Below, one piece after another: positions 14,402 to 23,946 of a stretch of DNA of 26,939 bases (positions are counted from its first letter, which is position 1; every line of letters starts with the position of its first letter). The notes under the pieces are model-generated. The model did not search any database. It saw nothing but the letters and a program-made list of their open reading frames with translations, and was not told where the DNA came from. Location of the stretch: positions 1-26,939 of the forward strand of contig NZ_CP074135.1 in the NCBI RefSeq assembly GCF_018316655.1, read 5' to 3'. The stretch is from Nocardiopsis changdeensis (GTDB lineage Bacteria > Actinomycetota > Actinomycetes > Streptosporangiales > Streptosporangiaceae). The position numbers and the translations under genes are program-made.

Positions 14402-14853
14402 GCCCCCTACTATGCTGCATTAAGTGCTGCAGAACGTGCTGTTCTCAGTATCGCATGTGGTCCGGTCGCGGCACAGGGGCCCGGATTGTCCTCGTCTGGA
14501 GGCCTTTGCGCGTTCCCGTGTGGCGCAGGGGGACCAAGCGCACGGCTGCAGCCCTGAGTGCCCGATGATTCCAGTAGGGTCGTCCCCACGTGCTGTGGGC
14601 CTGACCACCCCGCATCACCCCGGACATGACGAAGGCCCGGCGACCAAACCGGGCCTCGTCCAGACAAGCTGGTTGCTCTCACACAGCAACACGGCACAAG
14701 CTGGTTGCTCTCACACAGCAACACGGCACTACTAAGTACTGCTCGCCCCTGCAATAGATATCGGCCACTGTAGCCGATGGGGGAGCGGTCGGGCACCTCT
14801 TGGGTACCTGAAAACGCCGTGAGCTGTGTGGGGGCGGCCTAGAAAGCAGCCTC
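14402..14853. promoter_or_regulatory. Divergent intergenic region between antitoxin and rep, copy 2
   Basis: Identical to 931-1382. It carries the AGAAC/GTTCT candidate operator (14431-14445), the GC-rich hairpin (14634-14655), the two 32-bp tandem repeats (14664-14727) and the ATCGGC/GCCGAT inverted repeat (14760-14778). No gene is supported. Confidence 0.5.
14664..14727. repeat. 32-bp tandem repeat with hairpins, copy 2
   Basis: Second occurrence of the two adjacent 32-base units, each with a GTTGCT/AGCAAC stem, about 125 bases before the intact rep gene. Being unchanged between copies, it is not a sequencing artefact of one read region. Confidence 0.8.
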
Positions 14854-16014
14854 ATGCCTACCCGCCCCGAAGCCCCCGTGCACTCCGAGGAAGCGGAGTT
14901 CCTCGGCCCCAACGACGATCGCTGGTACCGCACCCAGATCCCCGACTGGATCGCGCTGTGCCCGCAGGTGAACCACACCGCGTACCGGCTCTACGTCATC
15001 ATCCGCAGCCTGATCCTGGAGAAGCAGCCGAAGAAGGTCCGGCTGCTCAGCCACGAGCAGCTCGCGTTCCTGCTGCCCGGCCCGAACGGCAAACCTTCCG
15101 GGGTGCGGACCGTCAAGGACGCCCTCCAGGTCCTCACCGAGGTCGGCCTGATCAGCAACCCCGACGGAGAACGCATCATCACCTCCTCCGGCAAGGGCAC
15201 GATCCGCACGCGGCGCCGGTACCAGCTTCACGACTGGCCGACCGCCGAACTCGCCCTGAAGGTCTGGCGCAACGCCTTCGACAAGCTCGATGCGTTCACT
15301 GAGGACTGGCGCGAGACCAGAACCGATGTTTTCGCAGGTGAGGACGTCGGGCGGAATTCCGCCCCTCGAACCGAGCAGCCCTGTGACACCGCTCAGGCCT
15401 CCGCCGTGCCCACCCCCGACGGAGCCGGCGGAGACGTTTCCGCAGGTCAGTTCGTCGGGCGGAATTCCGCCAAGGCTGGGCGAGATTCCGCCCGACGTCG
15501 GCGAAATTCCGCACGCCACGCCGACGTGACCAGCGACGACGCGACCTCCCTTAAGCAGTTTCCTGAAGGAAGTCCTTCCTCCTCCTCAGGTGGCACGCAG
15601 GACTCACGTGAGGAAGAGGAGGAACAGCCTTCGGCTCGAACGACGGGCGTCACCCCCCTGGACCTGGTCCTGGCGGCTACCGACGCGACCGAGGCCGAGG
15701 CCCGGGAGCTGGTGGAGATCCTGCGGCCGGAAGCCAAAAAGTCTCTGGGCGGCTTCATCCGCACGCTGGCGGACCGGGGGGACCTGAGCCACCGGTTGTG
15801 GCTGCTGCGGCGCGAGCGTGTGCCTCAGCCCCGCACAGGCGCATCTGAGGCCGCGGGGCCCGACGCGGTGTGTGCTGAGCACCGCGAGCCGCTGGACTGC
15901 CCGGTGTGCGTGGTGCTGCACCCGCGCATGGCCCAGAGGCTGCTCGACCGGTTCGGGCCGGTGCGCCGTCCGGACCTGGCCGCCCGCCTGGCACCAGCCG
16001 ACGCCTCTTCCTGA
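14854..16014 (+). CDS. Winged-helix plasmid replication initiator (intact copy)
   Basis: A 386-residue protein. Residues about 24-60 (WYRTQIPDWIALCPQVNHTAYRLYVIIRSLILEK) and 65-110 (LLSHEQLAFLLPG...VRTVKDALQVLTEVGLISNPDG) form a winged-helix unit of the type seen in initiators and phage replication proteins. The middle (about 160-225) is arginine/serine-rich and is encoded by the iterons. The C-terminal part (about 265-330, TPLDLVLAATDATEAEARELVEILRPEAKKSLGGFIRTLADRGDLSHRL) is helical and may contact the helicase. A CPVCVVLHP motif lies near residue 350. A DnaB-type gene follows 86 bases later, the same order as rep1/rep2 of pSLA2, so it probably binds the iterons and loads that helicase. The family assignment rests on context and fold, not on a named domain. 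The start has only a weak ribosome-binding site. Confidence 0.78.
   Translation: MPTRPEAPVHSEEAEFLGPNDDRWYRTQIPDWIALCPQVNHTAYRLYVIIRSLILEKQPKKVRLLSHEQLAFLLPGPNGKPSGVRTVKDALQVLTEVGLISNPDGERIITSSGKGTIRTRRRYQLHDWPTAELALKVWRNAFDKLDAFTEDWRETRTDVFAGEDVGRNSAPRTEQPCDTAQASAVPTPDGAGGDVSAGQFVGRNSAKAGRDSARRRRNSARHADVTSDDATSLKQFPEGSPSSSSGGTQDSREEEEEQPSARTTGVTPLDLVLAATDATEAEARELVEILRPEAKKSLGGFIRTLADRGDLSHRLWLLRRERVPQPRTGASEAAGPDAVCAEHREPLDCPVCVVLHPRMAQRLLDRFGPVRRPDLAARLAPADASS
15325..15512. repeat. Iterons inside rep, copy 2
   Basis: The 39-base repeats at 15325-15363 and 15433-15471 and the two shorter ones ending at 15492 and 15512 match those in copy 1. The GCCGGC at 15424-15429, between the two long repeats, is the site scrambled in the other copy. 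Confidence 0.7.
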
Positions 16015-16100
16015 TTCGCCCTGGACACACCACAGGGGCCCGGACACCGCCTGCAGGCTGAGCGCCCGGCCTCTCCCACCCATGGGATGGAAACGCTCGC

Positions 16101-17429
16101 ATGAGCCCACACGAGGACACCCGCGTCCCGCCGCACGACCTCCAGGCCGAGCAGTCCGTGCTCGGCGGGATGATGCTCTCCGCCGACGCCGCCGTGGACG
16201 TCATGGCGGTCCTGGCGGCCGGGCACTTCTACCGGCCCGCGCACCAGGTCATCTACACCACGATCTGCTCGCTCATGGACCAGGGCGAGCCCGTAGACGT
16301 GGTCTCGGTCAACGCCGAGCTCACCCGCCGCGGCGAGTCGGAACGCGTCGGCGGCGCCCTGTACCTGTACACCCTGGCCAACGCCGTCCCCACCGCCGCG
16401 AACGCCGGCTACTACGCCCGCATCGTGTTCGACCACGCCCTGCTGCGCCGCCTGATCGAGGTCGGCACCCGCGCGGCCCAGCTGGGCTACGCCGCCCAGG
16501 GCGACCCGGTGGACCTGGTGGACGCCGTCCAGGGCGAGATCCTCGCGATCACCCAGACCCAGACCAAAGAGGAAGACCCGCTGCCGGCCGACTACCTGCC
16601 CGCCGCGATGGACCGCATCGAACAGCGCGCGGCCCAGGGCGGCGGCCTCCAAGGGCTGCCGACCGGGTTCGCTGACCTGGACGCCCTCACCAGCGGCCTG
16701 CTGGCCGGTCAGATGATCGTGATCGGCGCCCGCCCGGCAGTCGGCAAGACCACCCTGGCTCTGGACATGGCCCGCGAGGCCGCCTTCCGGGCCGGGGCGA
16801 CCGTGGCGTTCTTCTCCCTGGAGATGGGCGAGGAGGAGATCGTCGACCGGATGCTCTCAGCCGAGGCACGGGTGCCATTGCACGGCATTAAGTCCGGGAT
16901 GGTGAAGGACTACCACTGGGAGGCCCTCCGGGCGGTGATGCCTGTGATCAGCGACTCGAAGCTGGTGATCAAGACCGGGGTGAGCCAGCTCGCCCAGATC
17001 CGCGCGGCGTGCCGGCGTATCAAGCGGTCCCTGGGACTGCGGATGGTCGTGGTCGACTACCTCCAGCTCGTTCAGACCGACGGCCGCTACGACAGCAAGC
17101 AGCAGGAGGTCACCGAGATCTCCCGCGCATTGAAGCTGCTGGCCCAAGAGCTGGGGATCACCATGGTGGCACTGTCCCAGCTCAACCGCAGGTCCGAGGA
17201 CCGCGCAGGCAAGAGGCCGCAGATGTCGGACCTGCGCGAGAGCGGCGCGATCGAGCAGGACAGCGACATCGTGATCCTGTTGCACCGCGAGGACCTGCAC
17301 GACAAGGACTCCCCGCGCTCGGGCGAGGCCGACCTGCTCGTGGTCAAGCACCGCAACGGCCCTACCTGCGACATCACGGTGGCGTTCCAAGGGCACTACA
17401 GCCGCTTCGTGGACATGCACCACAGGTAG
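16101..17429 (+). CDS. dnaB: DnaB-type replicative helicase (intact copy)
   Basis: A 442-residue protein with the two DnaB domains. Residues about 9-105 (DLQAEQSVLGGMML...AGHFYRPAHQVIYTTICSLMDQGEPVDVVSVNAEL) are the N-terminal collar. The RecA-like ATPase follows from about 180, with GARPAVGKTT as Walker A (K216), FFSLEMG, MVVVDYLQL as Walker B (D319), ALSQLNR, DLRESGAIEQDSDIVILLHR and the final KHRNGPT arginine-finger motif. Length is close to bacterial DnaB (about 450-470). It unwinds DNA 5' to 3' at the fork. A plasmid-borne copy next to an iteron-containing initiator suggests the plasmid brings its own helicase, as pSLA2 Rep2 does. Intact here because GCCGGC at 16583-16588 is preserved. 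Confidence 0.93.
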   Translation: MSPHEDTRVPPHDLQAEQSVLGGMMLSADAAVDVMAVLAAGHFYRPAHQVIYTTICSLMDQGEPVDVVSVNAELTRRGESERVGGALYLYTLANAVPTAANAGYYARIVFDHALLRRLIEVGTRAAQLGYAAQGDPVDLVDAVQGEILAITQTQTKEEDPLPADYLPAAMDRIEQRAAQGGGLQGLPTGFADLDALTSGLLAGQMIVIGARPAVGKTTLALDMAREAAFRAGATVAFFSLEMGEEEIVDRMLSAEARVPLHGIKSGMVKDYHWEALRAVMPVISDSKLVIKTGVSQLAQIRAACRRIKRSLGLRMVVVDYLQLVQTDGRYDSKQQEVTEISRALKLLAQELGITMVALSQLNRRSEDRAGKRPQMSDLRESGAIEQDSDIVILLHREDLHDKDSPRSGEADLLVVKHRNGPTCDITVAFQGHYSRFVDMHHR

Positions 17430-17785
17430 TCGGGACCCGGAATACAACAGGGCTAAGCAGTGACCGTCACGTGGTCGACCCAGGCCTCCTCCACGGCCAC
17501 CCTTGCCCTTCTGAGAGGAAGAGCAAGTTATAGAGAAGAGTTACTCAAGGAGTTTTCGCAGGTAATGCCCTGGTCCTGGTTGTGGGCGGGGCTGGTGTGG
17601 GCTCAGGTGGTCTGGGTTGCGGTCAGAGGGTTCAGGCCGGGGCGGTGGTGGGGCGGCCTCGGTGCGTGTGTGCGGGTGAGCGGGGTGTTTCTTGCGGGCG
17701 GGGCGCGGGCCCGGCGGGGGCTGGTGTGCGCGCAGGGATCTCCGATCCACAGGGAAAGACACCGAAACCCGAGAAGGGAAGCACC
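17430..17785. other. Intergenic region downstream of dnaB, copy 2
   Basis: Same as 3962-4316 except for GCTAAGC at 17452-17458 in place of GCCGGC. It contains the AT-richer island (about 17510-17559) and the G-rich tract. The possible tryptophan-rich hydrophobic peptide frame from ATG 17565 is unaffected by the change. No firm gene. Confidence 0.35.
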
Positions 17786-17911
17786 ATGCGAGAGAAGATC
17801 AAGAACGTCGTCCGCCGGATGGCCATCGTGATGGACGGGTGGTCGTGTGGCCACTGCGGCACCTGGAACAGCGACGGTGCGTCTGCCTGCCAGGGCTGCG
17901 GCAAGAGCTGA
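17786..17911 (+). CDS. 41-residue RanBP2-like zinc-finger protein, copy 2
   Basis: Identical to 4317-4442: basic N-terminal helix and one W-x-C-x2-C-x3-N-x6-C-x2-C finger, good ribosome-binding site, hairpin terminator directly after the stop (17912-17932). Confidence 0.75.
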   Translation: MREKIKNVVRRMAIVMDGWSCGHCGTWNSDGASACQGCGKS

Positions 17912-18043
17912 AAATCCCCGGCTCGGGGGTTTGAACCTCCCCGAATAGGGTAGAACATACAGTGAGAGGCCGGGGCGTTCGCCAGCCGGACGCCCCGGAC
18001 CCCGCACCTTGAGAACTCCACAGAGAGCCACGGGAGGCCAGAG

Positions 18044-18223
18044 ATGGACCCGGACGAGCGCATGAACCCGGCAACGCTCCGTAGCGAGCTGGGGGAGACC
18101 GCGCAGGGCTTCAGGGACTGGGCCAACGGCCCGGACCGGACCGAGGAGCCGACGCCCGCCCCGGACGCCCCGAAGGGGTTCACGCCGGGGAGGACGATCC
18201 CGCTCAAGACCCCGATGCACTGA
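18044..18223 (+). CDS. 59-residue protein of unknown function, copy 2
   Basis: Identical to 4575-4754: acidic, proline-rich, preceded by GGGAGG and followed by the 10-bp hairpin at 18245-18269. No family recognised. Confidence 0.55.
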   Translation: MDPDERMNPATLRSELGETAQGFRDWANGPDRTEEPTPAPDAPKGFTPGRTIPLKTPMH

Positions 18224-18244
18224 GGGGCCGAGTGGGAAGGCTCC

Positions 18245-18269
18245 GCCCGGCGGGTGGCCCCCGCCGGGC
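18245..18269 (+). terminator. Strong hairpin after the 59-residue gene, copy 2
   Basis: Perfect 10-bp stem with a five-base loop, as at 4776-4800. Confidence 0.6.
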
Positions 18270-18395
18270 CCGCGCCCCGCCCGCAAGAAGGGTGAGTGCG
18301 CAGGTATCACTCCAAGAGGTACCTCAGCGTGTCGTGATTGGTGGGGGTGTGGGAGAGTATGCGCGGATCGGGTTGCGGGACAGGGGGCGGGTGGG

Positions 18396-18899
18396 ATGGG
18401 TGAGCGGTCCCAGCGCGGCGTGGCCGGCCTGGTGTCGTTGAAGGAGTGGGCGGCCGAGGTGGGCTACAGCCACGGGTACGCGGTGCACGTGATGCCGCGG
18501 GCCTATCCGGGGTTCCCGGCTCCGGAGCGTCACCGTACGGGGGTGACGGCCAAGGGCGGGGGCGGGGGCAGTGCCCTGTACGACCCGGCCAAGTTGGAGC
18601 CGTTCCGGCCGCGGCGGCCAGCGCCGGTGGAGCTTGCCGAGGAGGACCTGGACCGGCAGGTGACGCTGGGGGGGTTCGCGAAGCTGATCGGGGTGGACGG
18701 GCGCAGCCTGACCCAGATCAAGGACGACCGGCCCGACACGTTGCCGCCCACGGTGGACGGGCGGCGGTGGTATCCGCGGGCGCGGTTCTTCGCCCGGGAC
18801 CTTTTGCTGATGTGGAACAGCCGTCCCGGTCCGGGGCCGGGGTCGGACAAGCGGCGGCCGCCGCTGCCCTGGACGGAGCCCGGGGGCGGGCGGGGCTGA
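18396..18899 (+). CDS. Small DNA-binding-like protein upstream of traA, copy 2
   Basis: Identical to 4927-5430: 167 residues with two helix-turn-helix-like units separated by a glycine-rich linker, same strand as and directly upstream of traA. Confidence 0.7.
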   Translation: MGERSQRGVAGLVSLKEWAAEVGYSHGYAVHVMPRAYPGFPAPERHRTGVTAKGGGGGSALYDPAKLEPFRPRRPAPVELAEEDLDRQVTLGGFAKLIGVDGRSLTQIKDDRPDTLPPTVDGRRWYPRARFFARDLLLMWNSRPGPGPGSDKRRPPLPWTEPGGGRG

Positions 18900-18962
18900 G
18901 GCGCTCCTGCGTCGGGGGCGGTGCACGGTGCGGGTCGGGTGGACGAAGGGGAGGTGGGGCGG

Positions 18963-21900
18963 GTGGCGTGGGTGACGACGCTGGGCCCGGACGCCTCCCA
19001 GGTTGACTACCGGCTGCAGAGCCAGTGCGGGTGCGACCACGCCGACCACGACCACGGCCACAGCGCTGAGCAGGGTGGGCAGGACCGGCAGGCGGACTAC
19101 CGGCTGTACGGGGCGGCGCGGGCGGTGGAGCGGATCGGCGCGGGGTGGGCCGAGTTCGGCGAGCGCTCGGGCACCACGCTGGACGACGAGGCGGCGCTGG
19201 AGTCGATGCGCCAGGTGATGGCCGGCCGCGACCCGCGCACGGGTGAGCAGCTCGTCGACCCGAAGATGGCGGTGGACCCGCGGGCCAAGCTGGCGGCCCG
19301 GCCGGTGGTGGAGGCGGTCCATGCGGTGGCCGAGGCCGCGCACATGGACCCGGGCGAACTGCTGGGGTCGCCGCGGCTGGCGGCCCGGTTCGCGCGCCTG
19401 GAGAAGGGCCTGGTCCGCGACGGTGAGGCGCACCGGGCGCCGGTGGGTGAGCTGGAGGCGATCGCCGAGGCCGCGGGGGTGGATCCGGGTCTGCTGTGGC
19501 CGCAGGCGGAGCTGGACCAGGCCAGGGCGCACGCCGATGAGCGGGTTCGGGTCGGCAACCGGGGCTATGACCTGGTGCTGAACGTGCCCAAGAGCTACTC
19601 GGGTGCGATAGCGCTGGCCGATGAGGCGACGGCGGCGCGGCTGGAGGAGCTGTACCTGGAGTCGGTGCGCGAGACAGTCACCGACGCGGAGGGGTGGCTG
19701 GCCTACGGGATGGCCGGCCACCACGGGGACGGCCAGCGGGCCCGGCGGGTGCAGGCCACGGGGTGGGCCGCCTCGATCACGCTGCACCGGTCGGCGCGCC
19801 CGGTCCAGGGGCAGGTGGGGGATCCGCACACGCACGCGCACGTGATGATCCCGAACATGGTCAAGTGCGTCGACGGCACCTGGCGGACGCTGGCCGCGGG
19901 TGGGCGTGATCTGCACCGGCACGTGGCGTTGCTGGGGGAGCTGGCCAAGGCGCGGGTGCGGGAGAAGTCGGCGCGCGAGTTCGGGGCGGTGTGGAAGCAG
20001 GACGAGCGCACCGGCGAGTGGGAGATCGTCGGGTTCGATCCGGGGTTGCGCGGGTTGTTCAGTTCGCGGTCGCGCCAGATCACCGAGCTGGTGGGCGCGG
20101 ATGCGTCGCGGGCGCAGAAGCAGGCGGCGGGGCGGGTGCTGGCCCAGGCCAAGGACCCGTTGGGGGAGACCGGGACCGCGCGGCAGGCCTGGCGGGCGCG
20201 CGCCGAGGCGGCCGGCTACGACGTGGACGCCCTCGTGGGGCGGGCGCTGTCCGGGCCCGGGGCTGCGCCGGCGGCGCCGGTGCCGTCGCTGGAGGACCTG
20301 GTGGCGCGGGTGTGGGATCCCGAGACGGGGGTGACGGCGCACCGCAAGGTGGTCAGCCGGGTCCAGGTGATGGCGGCAGTGACGGCCGCGCTGGGCGGCG
20401 GGATCACGAGTGTGTCGCAGGTGGAGGTGCTGACCGACGCGGTCATGGCCTCGGACCGTGCGGTGGTGCTGCCCACGGTGGAGGGTGCGCACCTGTCCAA
20501 CGCGGTGCGGGTGAGTTCGGCCGACATCGTGGAGGCCGAGCGCACCATCACCGGTTCGGCGCAGCGGCGCCTGGGCCAGGGGGCCGCGGTGGTGGCGCCG
20601 GAGCGGGTGGCGGCGGTGCTGGAGGCGTTCGAGGCCGAGCGCGGGTTCGCGTTGTCGGCGGAGCAGCGGGGTGTGGCCGAGCGGTTGATGGGCGCCGGGC
20701 ACGGTGTGGACCTGGTGCGGGGTGTGGCCGGGGCCGGCAAGACCACGCTGATGAGCGCGGTGTACGCAGGCTGGCAGCAGGCCGGGTACCGGGTGGCGGG
20801 GGCGGCGACCGCTGCGGTGGCCGCGGCCAATCTGCAGGCGGAGTCGGGGATCGCCTCCAGCACGGTGGCGGCGTGGGTGTCGCGGATCTCTTCGGGTGAG
20901 GGCCTGGAGGGGTGGATGTGCTGGTCGTGGACGAGGCGGCGATGGTCGACGACCGGTCCATGGCGGTGCTGGTCGGGGAGGCCGAGCGCACCGGCACCAA
21001 GGTGGTGGGCATCGGCGACCCGGCCCAGCTGGAAGCGGTCGGGGTCGGCGGGACGTTCGCGGCGGTGCACACCCTGGTGCGGGGCCAGACGCTGACGGAG
21101 AACCGTCGGCAGAGCGATGCGGTGGACCAGCAGGCCCTGCGGGCGTGGCTGGACGGGGCCCGGGAGAGCGCCCTGGCAGTGTGGGGGCGGGCGGGGCGGG
21201 TGCACGCCGCCAAGCGGGCGTTCGAGGCTCATGAGGCCATCGCCCGGGCGTGGTGGGCCGACCGGGCCCCGGTTGAGGACCGGTTCCAGGCGGTGCAGGA
21301 CGTGCTGGTCCTGGCGGCCCGCAACAGCGATGTGGAGGAGCTCAACCACCGGATGCGGGTCCTGGCACGCCAGGGCGGCCACCTGGCCGGGGACGAGGAG
21401 CGGTTCGCGCTGGCTCGGCGGGGGGCGTCTGGCGTTGGCGGCCGGTGACGCGGTGCGGGTGCGCCGCAACGACTACCGGTCGCGGCGCGGTGAGGGCGAG
21501 GACGTCCTCAACGGGTTCCGCGGGGTGGTGGCCGAGGTGGACGCCCGGCGCGGGGCCCGGGTGGAGTGGCGGCGCCAGGGGCGGGTGCACAGCGCGTGGA
21601 TCGGCCCTGAGGCGATCGCGCGGGGGGACCTGAGTCTGGGGTATGCGATGACGATCGCGGCGGCCCAGGGGCTGACGTGCGAGCGTGTGCACGTGTACGG
21701 GGTGGGGGCCGACGCCAGGTCGCTGTACCCGGCGATGACGCGCTCGCGCAAGCGCGCGGACCTGTACCTGGCCGGTGAGGCGCTGGCCGATCCCGCGCTG
21801 CGCGGGCGGTTGAAGGACGCGTCCGGCGACAAGGAGGTCGTGCGGGCGTGCATCTCGGCGTACGCGCGCACGCTGGCCGTGCGCCAAGAGGGGCTGGTCA

Positions 21901-22124
21901 TCGACGAACTGGACCAGGCTCCCGCCCCCGCCGCGGCTTCGGGTGCCGGTCCGGTGGCTCCTGCCCAGGAGGCCCCGGTGGCCTCGGCCCCGCAGAAGGC
22001 CCGCCCCCTGGATGCGCCGGTGCCGCTCAGCCGCGCCCTGGGGCTGAAGAAGGGGGCGGGGCGCTCCCAAGGACCGCGCCTGCCTCCCCCCGGGGCCCCG
22101 CGCCGCCGAGGTCCGCAGGTGTAA
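18963..22124 (+). pseudogene. traA: traA MOBF relaxase-helicase, doubly frameshifted in this copy
   Basis: Same gene as 5494-8655. One G is missing in the run at 20909-20912 (five G in copy 1), which throws the frame just before Walker B. At 21413-21419 GCTCGGC replaces GCCGGC and the added base restores the frame, so only about 170 codons between the two sites are misread. Relaxase domain, Walker A and the C-terminal third equal copy 1. The intact copy and the error-prone nature of both sites make a real mutation unlikely. Confidence 0.82.
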
Positions 22125-22126
22125 CA

Positions 22127-22159
22127 CCCCGCTACCTATACGGCGTATAGGTAGCGGGG
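22127..22159. terminator. 15-bp perfect hairpin between convergent relaxase genes, copy 2
   Basis: Exact repeat of the 8658-8690 hairpin. Confidence 0.75.
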
Positions 22160-23441
22160 TCGTTGTCCTCCACCAACTCCCACAGGAGAGCACCGGCGGC
22201 ATGGGCCGCCCGTTCCTGGGGGCCCCACGCGTGGGAGGTGTACCAGGAGCGGATCTGGTCGGCGGTGCGGACCAGGGCGGTAAGCGCCCTCCGGCACCCC
22301 GCGGCAGGGGTGGTGCGCGGTGCGGCGCACAGGGCCCGGGCCGCCTCGCGCACCTGTGCGGCCAGGACGGTGGGGACGGCGGCCACCGGCGGCCGTCCCG
22401 CGTGGGACCACTGCCGTGCTGCGCTGGCCAGCGGCGGCCGCCACGGTTCGGGGGCGGCCAGGGGCAGGGCGGTGAAGGCGTCCGACAGGGCGGCGGCCAC
22501 TGCGGCCCGCTGCCCGCCGTCCAGGTATGGCCAGTCCCTGGCCACCTCCTCCACCACAGTGGCCAGGGCCGGCCAGGGAGCCGCCGCGGCCGCCGGATCC
22601 GGGAGCACCGGCGCCCCGGCGAAACGTGCGCGCACCCGGGGCAGGGACAGGTCCGGGGCCAGGGAACCGCCGGAGAACCACACCGGTTCCCCACTGTCGA
22701 GGCGATCGCGGTCCAGAGCCAGGGCGTAGCCCACCACCGGGTCGGCGCCGCGGCGGCGCAGCAGCACCCCGCGGCCGGTCAGGGCGGTGAAGAACCCGGC
22801 CTCGGTGCGGGCGGCGGCGGCCGCGCGGCGGGCCTCCTCCTCCAGAACGGCGCGGGTGGGCCGCTCCCAGCCCTGGCGGCGCGCCTTCTCGGTCTCCCCG
22901 CGGGACGGGGCGGGGGCGGAGGTGCGGTCGGAGGCGCTGGTGGGGCGCAGCCCCAGCTCGTCCTCCAGCTCCCGGCACGCGGTGCGCAGGCGCAGGGCAT
23001 CGTTGTGAATGTCAGGGGTGGCGTCGTCCTGGCGGGCCAGGGTGGCCAGCAGGTGGATGTGGTGGCTCTCGACCCCGTCATGGCGCACCGCGACCCACCG
23101 GCACGCGCGGGCGTCACCGGCGGGGGCCACGCCTGCGGCGTCGGCCAGGCGGCGGGCGATGTGCGCCCACTGGGCGTCGTCCAGAGGGTGGTCGGTGGGG
23201 GCGACGCGCACGGCGCAGTGCCAGACGTGGTGGCGCCCCCGGGGGCGTACGAACCGGTCCAGGCGGCGGGCCAGCACCGCCAGGTCTGCGGCCGGGGAGG
23301 GGAGCGCCCGGGGTCGGGGACGGCCAGGGTGCGCCAGGCCGCCACCAGATGGGGATCGATGTGCTCGTTGGCGCTTCCGGGCCCGTACAGGTAGTCGAGC
23401 AGGCCCCGGGTGTCCTTGCCGCGCATGACCTTGGCGATCAC
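22132..23441 (-). pseudogene. mobA: MOBP-like relaxase, frameshifted in this copy
   Basis: Same gene as 8663-9973, with one base missing in a G run at 23299-23302 (five in copy 1). From GTG 23441 the frame is correct for about 45 residues, including the candidate tyrosines, then shifts. The histidine motif and C-terminal part are in the other frame. A homopolymer error is the likely cause. Confidence 0.8.
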
Positions 23442-23797
23442 GTTTGGGCCCCGGCCACGGCGTCGCCGGCGTCCTCCAGGGCCTGGGCTGCGGCCTCCAG
23501 GCGCTCCAGCAGCCCGGGCTCGGGGTCGGTGCCGATGCGCAAGGCCAGGGCCTCCAGGGCGTTGACGGCATCGTTGAGGGCGATGAGGCTCTGGCGGGCG
23601 TCGGGGGCGATGGCCAGCTCCTGGCGGGCCACGCCCAAGGCGGCGTGGGCGGCGAACCCGCTCACGGTCATGCCCTGCTCTTGGGCGGCCCGGGCCAGCA
23701 GGGTGTGCTCGTCGTCGCTGAGGCTGAGCTTGACGAAGTGGTCGCGGCGTACCCCCGTCCTGCGGTCGCCGCGTCGGCGCTGGGTCGTGTCGGCCAC
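23438..23797 (-). CDS. mobC: MobC-like relaxase accessory protein, copy 2
   Basis: Identical to 9970-10329: ribbon-helix-helix type, GTG start with GGAGGA seven bases upstream, four-base overlap with the relaxase start. Confidence 0.8.
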   Translation of the reverse strand: MADTTQRRRGDRRTGVRRDHFVKLSLSDDEHTLLARAAQEQGMTVSGFAAHAALGVARQELAIAPDARQSLIALNDAVNALEALALRIGTDPEPGLLERLEAAAQALEDAGDAVAGAQT

Positions 23798-23946
23798 CGT
23801 GGGTTCCTCCGGCACAGGGGTGGGCGGGTCCGGCCGGCTGTGGCCACCCAGGGGTGGTCACAGGGGGTGGCCATGGCCACCCGGGCACGGGGTTGTGGCC
23901 GGATTCTGACACACTCGTCCAGATTCGTGATGCTGGGGAGAGACCG
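23798..23946. promoter_or_regulatory. Divergent region with GTGGCCAC inverted repeats, copy 2
   Basis: Identical to 10330-10478; the 11-bp inverted repeat lies at 23839-23862 and the 18-bp palindrome at 23865-23882. Candidate oriT and divergent promoter region. Confidence 0.5.
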
